A stretch of DNA of 10,932 nucleotides. It comes from Actinomycetes bacterium (GTDB lineage: Bacteria; Actinomycetota; Acidimicrobiia; Acidimicrobiales; UBA8190). The stretch covers positions 1-10,932 of the forward strand of contig JAJZYI010000097.1 in assembly GCA_021798135.1 (NCBI GenBank). Direction: 5' to 3'. Positions 1 through 6,908 of this stretch are shown here, piece after piece. The notes under the pieces are model-generated. The model made no database searches and was not told the origin of the DNA. It worked only from the letters and a program-made list of their open reading frames with translations. The position numbers and the translations under genes were made by a program. Positions within the stretch are counted from its first letter, which is position 1. Every line of letters starts with the position of its first letter.

Positions 1-2
1 GC

Positions 3-104
3 GGGTGGGGTCCTGCGCCGTCGGCGGGCGGGTGGGGTCCTGCGCCGTCGGCGGGCGCGTGGGGTCCTGCACCGGCGTCGGCGGGCGGGTGGGGTCCTGC
101 GCCA
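3..104 (+). repeat. 27-30 bp tandem repeat encoding GWGPAPSAG
   Basis: Four consecutive units start at about 3, 30, 57 and 87. The tryptophan codons fall at 6, 33, 60 and 90, so spacing is 27, 27 and 30 bp, all multiples of three. Units differ by single substitutions and one 3-bp insertion (PAPSAG becomes PAPASAG). Preservation of frame supports a coding repeat in the partial gene rather than intergenic DNA. The array may continue left of the window. Confidence 0.8.
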
Positions 105-620
105 CGGCGCTGGGACCTGCGCCTCACGAGCGGGGCGCGTGCGCTGGTGGTCGCCTGCATCGTCGTCGGGCTGCTGTGGCTCCCCCTCGCAGCGGTCGCC
201 GAGCTGTCGGCGTCGCGGAGCCTGTCCCGGTACGTGCAGGCGTTCCAGGCCGAGACGGCGATCCAGCAGGACTACGCCAACCTCTCGAGCAGCCTGGCGG
301 TCTTCGACCAGCGCTCGCAGGCCTGCGTCGGGCGGGCTCAGCCGCTGCCGTGCCAGGCGGCGGCGGACGGGACCTTCGCTGCCGCCCTCGCCACGTTCGT
401 GCACGACCTCCGGGCCGTCGCCGTGCCGGCCCGGGCCGAGCACGCCGAGCAGGTCCTCGTCGCCGACGGGGAGCAGGCAGCCTCGACGCTGCACCAGCTG
501 TCCGCGGCGGGGACGCCCAGCCGGTACCGGCAGATCGTCGCCACCTCCGACCTGCAGCAGGCCCTGACGAACTTCGACACGGACTTCGCCAACCTGCAGA
601 GCCTCCTGCAGCAGAGCTGA
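3..620 (+). CDS. Membrane-anchored protein with Pro/Gly/Trp-rich N-terminal repeats (5'-truncated by window edge)
   Basis: The frame beginning at position 3 is open to the TGA at 618-620 and shows no start before the left edge, so the gene begins outside the window. Read in this frame, the edge DNA encodes about four copies of a GWGPAPSAG-like unit. A short basic stretch (RRWDLRLTSGARA) follows, then one hydrophobic helix (about positions 141-200, ALVVACIVVGLLWLPLAAVA). The remaining ~135 residues are polar and Gln/Ala-rich, with two cysteines 13 residues apart (nt 323-354) that could form a disulfide. The plan suggests a disordered cytoplasmic tail, a signal anchor and an extracytoplasmic helical domain. 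A GTG at 147 would give a 157-residue protein, but it lies inside the hydrophobic helix and would discard the repeats. I recognise no family and assign no function. Confidence 0.6.
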   Translation, partial: GWGPAPSAGGWGPAPSAGAWGPAPASAGGWGPAPRRWDLRLTSGARALVVACIVVGLLWLPLAAVAELSASRSLSRYVQAFQAETAIQQDYANLSSSLAVFDQRSQACVGRAQPLPCQAAADGTFAAALATFVHDLRAVAVPARAEHAEQVLVADGEQAASTLHQLSAAGTPSRYRQIVATSDLQQALTNFDTDFANLQSLLQQS

Positions 621-685
621 CGGGACGCCCTCGCGAGACGGCGCCGTGCCGGGTGGCGGTCGGGCTCGTCGGGGACGGGCAGGGC

Positions 686-736
686 TCGGCCGTGGGCGGG
701 GTCCGGCCGTGGGTAGGGTCCGGCCGTGGGTAGGGT
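686..736 (+). repeat. Three tandem 17-bp repeats upstream of the hydrolase
   Basis: Units are at 686-702, 703-719 and 720-736. The last two are identical (ccggccgtgggtagggt); the first differs at two positions (tcggccgtgggcggggt). The array ends 6 bp before the ATG at 743. Units two and three each contain TAGGGT, so the duplication copies a possible -10 element. Confidence 0.85.
731..736 (+). promoter_or_regulatory. Candidate -10 element (TAGGGT) of a leaderless promoter
   Basis: TAGGGT fits the actinobacterial TANNNT -10 pattern and lies exactly 6 nt before the ATG at 743, so transcription would start at or next to the start codon. There is no convincing Shine-Dalgarno sequence or -35 hexamer. 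A second identical TAGGGT lies one repeat upstream at 714-719, 6 nt before a GTG at 726 that opens a six-codon ORF ending on TGA 744-746, overlapping the ATG. Confidence 0.45.
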
Positions 737-742
737 CCGTGG

Positions 743-1762
743 ATGACCAGCGCGTCGCCCGGGGACCACGCGGCTGCGGGCAGGGGGGCCCGACCCGACG
801 TGGCGCCACCGGCGGCCCGACCCGACGCGGCGCCACCGGCGGCCCGATCGCCGGTCCGCCGGTCACCGGCAGGCGCCCCCGGTCCGCCCGACGAGGTCGC
901 CACGGTCGTGGGTGTGGGTGGCGTGGCACTTGCCGCGGACGTCTGGGACGGCGAGCGGTGCGGCGTCCTCCTCGTGCACGGCCTGGCGTCCAACGCCCGG
1001 CTGTGGGACGGCGTGGTGGCGGCGTTGCAGGATCGAGGGCACGCGGTGTGCACCGTCGACCTGCGCGGGCACGGGCGGTCGGAGAAGCCCGGCACGGGCT
1101 ACGCCGTGCCCACCGTCGCCGACGACCTGGCAGAGGTTGTCGGCGACCTGCGCCGTCGCCGAGGCGGGCCGTGGCGGAGGCCCGTCGTCGCCGGCCAGTC
1201 GTGGGGCGGCAACGTCGTCGTCGAGCTGGCGGACCGCCATCCGTCCGCCGTCGCCGGCGTGGTGGGCGTCGACGGCGGCGTGATCGAGCTCGCCGAGCGC
1301 TTCTCCAGCCCGGCCGGCGCCCGCCAGGCTCTCGCCCCGCCCGCCCTCGCGGGCACGCCGGCCGTCGACGTCGAGCGGGCGGTGCGCGTCGCGCACCCCG
1401 GCTGGTCCGATGTCGCCGTCGCCGGGATGCTGGCGAACTTCGAGCGCCGCCGCGACGGCAGCGTCGCTCCGTGGCTGACCTTCGAACGGCACCTGCAGGT
1501 CCTCGACGGCCTGTGGGCCCACCGGCCGTCGGCGGTCTTCCCCCGCCTCACCGTGCCCGTGCTGCTGCTGATGGCCGACGACGGCGGGCGCGGCCCGCTG
1601 GAGGCAGCCAAGCGCGCGGCAGTGGACCGGGCGGTCGCGTGCGCGGGCGCCGGGGCGCGGGCGGTGTGGTTCGCCGCCGACCACGACGTGCACGCCGAGC
1701 AGCCCGAGGCGGTGGCGCAGGCGATCGCCGACGCCGCGGTGGCCTGGACGGCCGGCGGCTGA
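743..1762 (+). CDS. Alpha/beta-fold hydrolase
   Basis: This is a 339-residue predicted cytoplasmic serine hydrolase. The first ~52 residues are a low-complexity Ala/Pro/Arg tail with a nine-residue tandem repeat (ARPDVAPPA, ARPDAAPPA). The fold follows: oxyanion-hole HG at 79-80 in LLVHGLASN, the VDLRGHGRS strand-turn at 105-113, the nucleophile elbow GQSWGG at 151-156 with catalytic Ser153, the acid probably in MADDGG (Asp279 or Asp280), and catalytic His314 in DHDVHAEQP. These motifs are typical of the esterase/epoxide hydrolase/haloperoxidase-like branch; the substrate cannot be read from sequence. The ATG at 743 is favoured because a -10 lies 6 nt upstream. A start nearer residue 50 would remove only the tail. 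It appears to be transcribed alone, since 302 bp separate it from the next gene. Confident on family, not on reaction. Confidence 0.88.
   Translation: MTSASPGDHAAAGRGARPDVAPPAARPDAAPPAARSPVRRSPAGAPGPPDEVATVVGVGGVALAADVWDGERCGVLLVHGLASNARLWDGVVAALQDRGHAVCTVDLRGHGRSEKPGTGYAVPTVADDLAEVVGDLRRRRGGPWRRPVVAGQSWGGNVVVELADRHPSAVAGVVGVDGGVIELAERFSSPAGARQALAPPALAGTPAVDVERAVRVAHPGWSDVAVAGMLANFERRRDGSVAPWLTFERHLQVLDGLWAHRPSAVFPRLTVPVLLLMADDGGRGPLEAAKRAAVDRAVACAGAGARAVWFAADHDVHAEQPEAVAQAIADAAVAWTAGG
788..850 (+). repeat. 27-bp in-frame tandem repeat in the hydrolase N-terminal tail
   Basis: Units at 788-814 and 815-841 differ by one base, and a partial third unit covers 842-850. They encode ARPDVAPPA, ARPDAAPPA and then ARS. 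The unit length preserves frame, and the repeat lies outside the catalytic fold. Confidence 0.8.
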
Positions 1763-1811
1763 CGTCGCGGCGGGCGCCCGCCATCGCTGTCCTGCGGCCC
1801 AGGGCCGGGCT

Positions 1812-1843
1812 CGCGTTGCCTGGGGCCCGCGTTGCCTGGGGCC
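1812..1843. repeat. Perfect 16-bp tandem duplication
   Basis: The unit cgcgttgcctggggcc occurs at 1812-1827 and again, without a change, at 1828-1843. It lies in the gap after the hydrolase. The unit length is not a multiple of three, in keeping with noncoding DNA. Confidence 0.85.
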
Positions 1844-1889
1844 TGCGTGTTCGGCCAGGCTGCCCGGGGACAGCGCGCCCGGTTCGGCT

Positions 1890-1971
1890 GCCCGTCCGGC
1901 CTGCCGGTGCCCGGTGCCGGCTCGGGTGTCCGGCCGGGCCGCCCGTCCGGTCTGCCGGTCCCCGGGGCCGG
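1890..1971. repeat. 31-bp imperfect direct repeat, 51-bp period
   Basis: Copies at 1890-1920 and 1941-1971 match at 28 of 31 positions and both begin gcccgtccgg. They are separated by 20 bp of unrelated GC-rich sequence in the same gap. Confidence 0.75.
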
Positions 1972-2011
1972 CGGTCCTGCCGGACGCGAGGCCGCCGTCA
2001 CACCCGCGCCC

Positions 2012-2017
2012 TACGAT
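2012..2017 (+). promoter_or_regulatory. Candidate -10 element (TACGAT) upstream of the nuclease operon
   Basis: TACGAT fits TANNNT and is one of few A/T-containing spots in the gap. Transcription would start near 2024, about 6 nt before the mini-ORF ATG at 2030 and about 41 nt before the nuclease ATG at 2065. No good -35 hexamer is visible. This is a pattern-based call only. Confidence 0.35.
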
Positions 2018-2029
2018 GCGCTGGCCGCC

Positions 2030-2068
2030 ATGGTGGACGCCGCACCGGGGGGCGGGGAGCCCGTATGA
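2030..2068 (+). CDS. Possible 12-residue leader ORF overlapping the nuclease start
   Basis: The ATG at 2030 opens MVDAAPGGGEPV and stops at TGA 2066-2068, which overlaps the downstream ATG at 2065 as ATGA. The Shine-Dalgarno sequence of the next gene lies inside this ORF, in its glycine/glutamate codons, so translating it would cross that site and could couple initiation. It is too short for codon statistics and may be chance. Confidence 0.25.
   Translation: MVDAAPGGGEPV
2054..2059 (+). promoter_or_regulatory. Shine-Dalgarno sequence of the nuclease gene
   Basis: GGGGAG lies 5 nt before the ATG at 2065. It fixes this start, which also places the DxH motif of the phosphoesterase at residues 8-10, as usual for the family. 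A longer upstream extension of the same frame, open far back across the hydrolase, is therefore not used. Confidence 0.7.
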
Positions 2069-3312
2069 AGATCCTGCACACCGCCGACATCCACGTCGAC
2101 AGCCCGCTGCGGGGCCTGTCGTCGGCCGGCGACGCCCCGGTCGACGAGCTCCGGGGGGCGACGCGGCTCGCGGTGGAGAACCTCGTCGACCTGGCGGTGC
2201 GCGAGGCCGTGGACTGCGTGGTCGTGGCCGGCGACCTGTACGACTCGGACCGCGACGACTACGACACCGCGGTGTTCCTGCACCGGCAGTTCGCACGGCT
2301 GGCGGAGTCGGGCGCGGTGGTCGTGGTCGCCTACGGCAACCACGACGCCGCCAGCGAGATCACCCGGCGCCTGCGCCCGCCCCAGGGCGTCCACGTCCTC
2401 GCCACGGGCGCGCCGCAGACGATCACGTTCGACGACCTGGGGCTGGCCGTCCACGGTCAGGGCTACGCCACTCGGGCCGTGGTGGAGGACCTCGCCGCGG
2501 CGTACCCGGCGCCGGTCCCGGGCATGGCCAACGTCGGCGTGCTCCACACGGCGCTCGACGGCCGCCCCGGCCACCACCCCTACGCGCCGTGCACGGTCGA
2601 GGGCCTGGTGGCGCGCGGCTACGGGTACTGGGCTCTCGGGCACGTCCACCAGCGTGACCACATCGAGCGCGACGGCCGGCACATCGTGTTCCCCGGCAAC
2701 CTGCAGGGGAGGCACGCCCGCGAGACCGGCCCCAAGGGCGCCACCCTGGTGGCGTTCGACGGGGAGCAGGTCGCGTCGGTGCTCCACCAGCCTCTCGACG
2801 TCGTGCGCTGGGTCCGGGTGTCCGTCGACGCCGGGGGCGCGCCGGACGTCGACGGCGTCTGCGCCCGGGTCGTCGACGCCGTCGCCGCTTCCGAGGAGGT
2901 GGTCGACGGCATGCTGTGCGCGCTGCGGGTCGTCCTCGGCGGGGAGACCGAGGCGGCCGACCGGCTGGTCGCCGAGCAGGAGCAGTGGGTGACCCAGCTC
3001 CGGGCGGACCTCGCCGGGTCGTCGGGCCGCAGGTGGCTGGAGAAGGTCGAGCTGCACGTCCGGCGGCCCGACCGCACCGGGGTGGTGGCGAGCGACGCGG
3101 TGCAGGCGGTGCGGGACCTGGTGGCGGCGGCCGCGGGTGATCCGGACCTGCAGGCGGAGCTCGCGCGCACCCTCGACCCCCTGCGGACGAGGCTCGGTGC
3201 CGACGCCGGTGCGCTCGACGCGTTGGGCGGCACCGGCCTGGTGCCGGGTGGGATAGCGCGGCTCCTCCCCGCCGTGGAGGCGCTGCTGCTCGCCGAGCTC
3301 GGGGGAGCCTGA
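2065..3312 (+). CDS. yhaO: SbcD/Mre11-type DNA exonuclease, YhaO subfamily
   Basis: This 415-residue calcineurin-like phosphoesterase is the nuclease half of a Mre11-Rad50-like complex acting on DNA ends. The dimetal motifs appear in order: DIHVD (Asp8, His10), GDLYD (Asp57, Asp60), GNHD at 91-94, His161 in VLHT, and GHVH at 192-195. The opening DIHVDSPLRGL matches the YhaO pattern (D-hydrophobic-H-x-DSP-x-x-GL) rather than classical SbcD, which has DWHLG. Residues ~245-415 would form the C-terminal capping and ATPase-binding region. It ends 2 nt before the GTG of the large ATPase gene, so the two are almost certainly co-transcribed and partners. Substrate preference (end processing, recombination) is inferred from the superfamily. 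Plain SbcD is the alternative name; the family call is secure. Confidence 0.88.
   Translation: MKILHTADIHVDSPLRGLSSAGDAPVDELRGATRLAVENLVDLAVREAVDCVVVAGDLYDSDRDDYDTAVFLHRQFARLAESGAVVVVAYGNHDAASEITRRLRPPQGVHVLATGAPQTITFDDLGLAVHGQGYATRAVVEDLAAAYPAPVPGMANVGVLHTALDGRPGHHPYAPCTVEGLVARGYGYWALGHVHQRDHIERDGRHIVFPGNLQGRHARETGPKGATLVAFDGEQVASVLHQPLDVVRWVRVSVDAGGAPDVDGVCARVVDAVAASEEVVDGMLCALRVVLGGETEAADRLVAEQEQWVTQLRADLAGSSGRRWLEKVELHVRRPDRTGVVASDAVQAVRDLVAAAAGDPDLQAELARTLDPLRTRLGADAGALDALGGTGLVPGGIARLLPAVEALLLAELGGA
3301..3307 (+). promoter_or_regulatory. Shine-Dalgarno sequence of the ATPase gene, inside the nuclease ORF
   Basis: GGGGGAG lies within the last sense codons of the nuclease gene, 7 nt before the GTG at 3315. 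With only 2 nt between stop and start, terminating ribosomes could reinitiate directly, keeping the two subunits in proportion. Confidence 0.65.
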
Positions 3313-3314
3313 CG

Positions 3315-6300
3315 GTGCGGCTGGAGCAGCTCGACCTCGTCGCGTACGGGCACCTGGCCGGCCTGCAGCTCGACCTGGTCGGGAGCGCCCCCGGGCTGAC
3401 GCTGGTGCTGGGCCCCAACGAGGCGGGGAAGTCCACCACCATGCGCGCCCTGACGGCGCTGCTCTTCGGCTTCGAGCGCGGCACCCCCGACCACTTCGGC
3501 CGAGGGCGCGAGAGCCTGCGCGTCGGAGGCCGGCTCGTCGGGTCCGACGGCACCGTGCTCCAGGTCGTGCGCCAGGGGCTGGCCCGCCAGCCGCTGGTGG
3601 GCGCCGACGGCGCCGCGGTCGCCGAGGGGGACCTGGCTGCAGTGCTCGGCGGGGCCGATCGGGCCCTGTTCACCTCGCTGTTCCGCGTGAACCATCGCGA
3701 GCTTCGCGACCGGTCCGAGGAGCTGCTTGACGGCGACGGGGAGCTCGGCCGCCTGGTCTTCGGCGCGGGGCTCGGGTCCGCCAGCCTCACCGACCTGCTC
3801 GCGTCCCTCCAGCGACGCCGCGACGCCCTGTTCCTCCCCCGGGGTCGTGACCAGGAGATCCCCCGCGCCCTCAAGCAGATCCGCGACCTGCGCAGCGAGG
3901 TCCAGGAGCTGCGCGTCCACGCCCGTGACTGGGAGCGCGCCCGCCGGGCCGAGGACGCGGCCGAGCGGCGCGTGGCGGAGCTGCGCGCCGAGCGGGCCGA
4001 GGCCCGCCTGGCCCACGAGCGCCTGGTGCGCCTCCAAGGTGCGCTGCCCGTGCTGGCGGCGCGCAACGCCGCGCTGGCCGAGCGCCAGTCGGTCCTGGCA
4101 GCCGGCCCGGTCCAGACGCAGGAGTGGGCCGACCGGGCCGGGCAGCTCCTCGGCGAGCGCGCCGAGGCCCAGGCCGACGCCCGCTCGTCGGCGAGCCAGC
4201 TCCAACGCCTCGCCGAGCAGCTCCGGCAGGTGACCCTGGCGCCGGACCTCCTGGGCCAGGCCGACGCCATCGACGACCTCGTCGCCGGCATCGACCGGTA
4301 CCGCAAGGACACCGACGACCTGCCCGACCTGCGTGGCCGCCTCACGACCCTGCAGGAGGGCGTCGCCGACCTGAGCAGCCGGCTCGGGCTCGACCTCGCG
4401 CACGCCCGTGCCTTGACCGACCCCCAGCTCGACGAGGTCGACCGCCTGGCGGGCGAGCTCGCCGCCGCCGAGGCGGCCAGCGGTGCGGCCGCCGAGGAGG
4501 CGCACCGGAGCGCGTCCGTGGTCGCGGCCCTGCAGCGCGAGCTGGCAGGCGCCGCCGAGCTCCCGGACGCCGGGGCGGTCCGCCAGCGGCTCCAGGCGGC
4601 AGGACCGGAGCTCGGACGCCGAGCCGAGATGGCGGCCATGGCGGCCGAGGCCGACCGGGCCCGCGGCGACGTGCGGGCGGGGCTGGGGCGTCTCGGGCTC
4701 GACCCGGCCCGCGATCCCGAGGGTCTTCCGCTGCCCGACCGGAGCGAGGTCCGGCGGGCCCTGGCACGCCGTGCCGACCTGCAGGCAGCGGCGGCGCAGC
4801 TGTCGGAGCGGCTCCGCGGCGAGGACGCCGAGGCGGCGGACCTGGAGCGCCAGGCGGCCGAGCTGGCGGGCGCACCGGGGCTGCCCGACGCCGACGCCGT
4901 GGCGGCTGCCCGGCGTCGGCGCGACGCGATCTGGACGGCAGTCCGTCGCCACTGGCTCGGTGCCCGCCCCGCACCGGCCGACGGGAGCCGTGCCGCCGCT
5001 GACGCCGCCGCGAGCGGCACGGCCGATGGTGGCACCGGCGCCGCGGGCACCGTGCCGCAGGAGCTGGCGGTGACGATGGAGCGGGCGATCGCCGACGCCG
5101 ATCGGGCCGACGACGACCGGTTCGCGCACGCCAGCCAGCTGGAGCGCCTGTCCGCCGTGCAGGCACGGCTCCGCACCGCGTCGGAGCGGCGCGCCGCCGT
5201 CCGGGAGCAGCTCCACGACGCCCGGGTCGAGCTCGACCGCTGGGCCGAGGGCTGGGCCGCGCTGTGGACGGCTCGCGGCCTGCCGCCGGTGGCGCCCGAG
5301 GACGGTGCCGACCGGCTCGACGACCTGGCCGCGCTGCAGCAGCAGGCGGAGGCGGCCCGGCGCCAGCAGGTCGCCGTCGACCAGTGGCACCGGGCCTGCG
5401 ACGAGCACCGTCAGGCCCTGGCCGCGGCCCTCGCTGCGGCAGGGGCCGTGCCGGCGCACGAGGAGCTGGCCGCCCTCGCCGTCCAGGCCGACGAGCTGGT
5501 CGCGGCGGTGGCCGCCGCCGCAGCCGAGCGCGCCGCGCTGGACCGGCGCCTCGGCGACGCGCGGGACGAGGACCGGCGACGCCGGGAGGACGCGGCCCGG
5601 GCCGCTGCCGAGGTCGAGGGGTCACGCGGCCGGTGGGGCGACGCGCTGGTCCCCCTGCACCTGCCGGCGTCGACGTCGCCCGAGACGGCGCGAGCCGTCG
5701 TCGCCAGCGTCCGGCAGCTGCGCAACGACCTCCGCCAGGCCGACGACCTCCGCAGGCGCGTCGCCGGCCTGGAGCGCGACATCGCCGGGTTCGCCGGGCG
5801 TGTCGCCGCCACGGCGGGGGCCGTGGCCCCGCAGCTCGCCGGCCTCGACGTGGTCGGCGCGGTGGGCGAGCTCCGCCGCCGGCTGCAGGACGCACGCACC
5901 GCCGAGGACCGGCACCACGCGCTCCAGGACGAGCTCGACGAGCTCACGGGCCGGCACGAGCAGGCGGCCGACCGCCTTGCCCGCTGCGACGCGGCGCTGG
6001 CCGAGCTGCGGGCCGCTGCGGGCATCGCTCCCGACGAGCCGCTCGACGCGCACCTGGAGCGAGCCGGCCAGGCCCGCCGCCTCGGGGAACGGATCGAGCA
6101 GGCCGAGGCGCAGCTCCTGGCCCAGGGCGCCGGCCCGACCGTCGAGGCCGTCGTCGCCGCCGCGGCCGAGCACGACGCCGACGCGTCGCGCGTCGACGTC
6201 GCCGTTCGCGAAGCACACGACCGCATGGTCGGGCTCGACGAGGAGCTGGCCACCGCGGCCGACGAGCTGGGTGCGGCGCGCCAGGCCGTCGCCAGGGTCG

Positions 6301-6908
6301 ACGGCAGTGGCAGGGCAGCTGCGGCCGAGCAGCAGGCCGAGGTCGCCCTGGCCGGTCTGTCGGGTGCCGTGGACCAGTACGCACGCGTGGCGCTCGCCCG
6401 CGAGGTGCTGCGCCGCGTCGTCGAGGACTACGGGCGCCGGAACCAGGCGCCGCTGCTCTCCCGGGCCGGCGACCACTTCACCCGGCTCACCGGCGGCGGC
6501 TTCTCCGGGCTGCTGGCCGACGGGGGACCAGGCGCGCAGCGGCTCCTCGCCCGCCGCCGCGACGGGCGCGTCCACGAGGTGGCCGAGCTGAGCGAGGGCA
6601 CCATCGACCAGCTCTACCTGGCCTTCCGCCTGGCCGGCATCGAGCACCACCTCGACCGCGCCGCCGAGCCGCTCCCCGTCGTCCTCGACGACATCCTCGT
6701 CAACTTCGACGACGAGCGGGCCGCTGCCGCGCTGGGCGTCCTGGCCGAGCTCGGGCTCCGCACCCAGGTGCTGCTGTTCACGCACCACCGGCACGTCGCC
6801 GAGCTCGCCCGCGGCGTCCTCGGGCCGAGCCGCCTGCACGTGGCCGAGCTCGCCCCCGTGTCGCAGGCGGCGCCCGGGCCCGGGGAAGGCGCTCTGGCCG
6901 GAGCCTGA
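3315..6908 (+). CDS. yhaN: SbcC/Rad50-like coiled-coil ATPase, YhaN subfamily (AAA_27), without zinc hook
   Basis: This is a 1197-residue ABC-type ATPase partner of the upstream nuclease. The N-lobe has Walker A GPNEAGKST at 33-41. A conserved-looking block around 118-155 (LFRVNHRELRDRSEELLDG, then GRLVFGAG) is typical of YhaN proteins. Long Ala/Arg/Glu/Leu-rich coiled coil runs from about 190 to 1000, broken near 550-580 by a Gly/Ala/Ser/Asp linker. The C-lobe has FTRLTGGGFSGL (~1055), signature LSEGTIDQL (Ser1093), Walker B VVLDD (1122-1126) and an H-loop FTHH (1155-1158). Only two cysteines are visible (in HRACDE and LARCDA) and they are far apart, so no CxxC hook exists. The GTG start is preceded by GGGGGAG (3301-3307) inside the nuclease gene, 7 nt upstream. 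Expected role: ATP-driven DNA-end tethering and gating of the nuclease. Confidence 0.87.
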   Translation: MRLEQLDLVAYGHLAGLQLDLVGSAPGLTLVLGPNEAGKSTTMRALTALLFGFERGTPDHFGRGRESLRVGGRLVGSDGTVLQVVRQGLARQPLVGADGAAVAEGDLAAVLGGADRALFTSLFRVNHRELRDRSEELLDGDGELGRLVFGAGLGSASLTDLLASLQRRRDALFLPRGRDQEIPRALKQIRDLRSEVQELRVHARDWERARRAEDAAERRVAELRAERAEARLAHERLVRLQGALPVLAARNAALAERQSVLAAGPVQTQEWADRAGQLLGERAEAQADARSSASQLQRLAEQLRQVTLAPDLLGQADAIDDLVAGIDRYRKDTDDLPDLRGRLTTLQEGVADLSSRLGLDLAHARALTDPQLDEVDRLAGELAAAEAASGAAAEEAHRSASVVAALQRELAGAAELPDAGAVRQRLQAAGPELGRRAEMAAMAAEADRARGDVRAGLGRLGLDPARDPEGLPLPDRSEVRRALARRADLQAAAAQLSERLRGEDAEAADLERQAAELAGAPGLPDADAVAAARRRRDAIWTAVRRHWLGARPAPADGSRAAADAAASGTADGGTGAAGTVPQELAVTMERAIADADRADDDRFAHASQLERLSAVQARLRTASERRAAVREQLHDARVELDRWAEGWAALWTARGLPPVAPEDGADRLDDLAALQQQAEAARRQQVAVDQWHRACDEHRQALAAALAAAGAVPAHEELAALAVQADELVAAVAAAAAERAALDRRLGDARDEDRRRREDAARAAAEVEGSRGRWGDALVPLHLPASTSPETARAVVASVRQLRNDLRQADDLRRRVAGLERDIAGFAGRVAATAGAVAPQLAGLDVVGAVGELRRRLQDARTAEDRHHALQDELDELTGRHEQAADRLARCDAALAELRAAAGIAPDEPLDAHLERAGQARRLGERIEQAEAQLLAQGAGPTVEAVVAAAAEHDADASRVDVAVREAHDRMVGLDEELATAADELGAARQAVARVDGSGRAAAAEQQAEVALAGLSGAVDQYARVALAREVLRRVVEDYGRRNQAPLLSRAGDHFTRLTGGGFSGLLADGGPGAQRLLARRRDGRVHEVAELSEGTIDQLYLAFRLAGIEHHLDRAAEPLPVVLDDILVNFDDERAAAALGVLAELGLRTQVLLFTHHRHVAELARGVLGPSRLHVAELAPVSQAAPGPGEGALAGA

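Larger units (their letters stand above)
1763..2064. other. Repeat-rich gap between the hydrolase and the nuclease operon
   Basis: This 302-bp stretch has no convincing gene longer than a mini-ORF. It holds a perfect 16-bp tandem duplication (1812-1827 and 1828-1843), a 31-bp imperfect direct repeat (1890-1920 and 1941-1971), a TACGAT element (2012-2017), a 12-codon ORF (2030-2068) and the ribosome-binding site of the next gene. One plus-strand frame is open from a TTG at 1832 to 2068, but its product is Gly/Pro/Ala low complexity made by the repeats. I see no clear intrinsic terminator for the hydrolase. Confidence 0.6.

Noticed and set aside
5..733. 242-codon plus-strand frame over the left-edge repeat reading GRVGSCAVG
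   Set aside because: After the repeat it becomes Arg/Pro-rich noise, whereas the frame from position 3 gives a membrane helix and a plausible extracytoplasmic domain.
646..2064. N-terminal extension of the nuclease frame back through the hydrolase
   Set aside because: The frame is merely open. The ATG at 2065 has a good Shine-Dalgarno and gives the normal family N-terminus, and the hydrolase motifs occupy another frame of the same DNA.
1832..2068. 78-residue Gly/Pro/Ala ORF in the gap before the nuclease
   Set aside because: Its start is a TTG inside a 16-bp duplication and its text comes from the direct repeats; only the last 12 codons (from ATG 2030) have any positional support.
2423..5459. 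Very long minus-strand open frames (more than 900 codons) opposite the nuclease and ATPase genes
   Set aside because: They are antisense shadows of GC-rich coding DNA: low-complexity Arg/Ala/Ser or Val/Gly/Leu text with no domain motifs, while the plus strand carries complete catalytic motifs.
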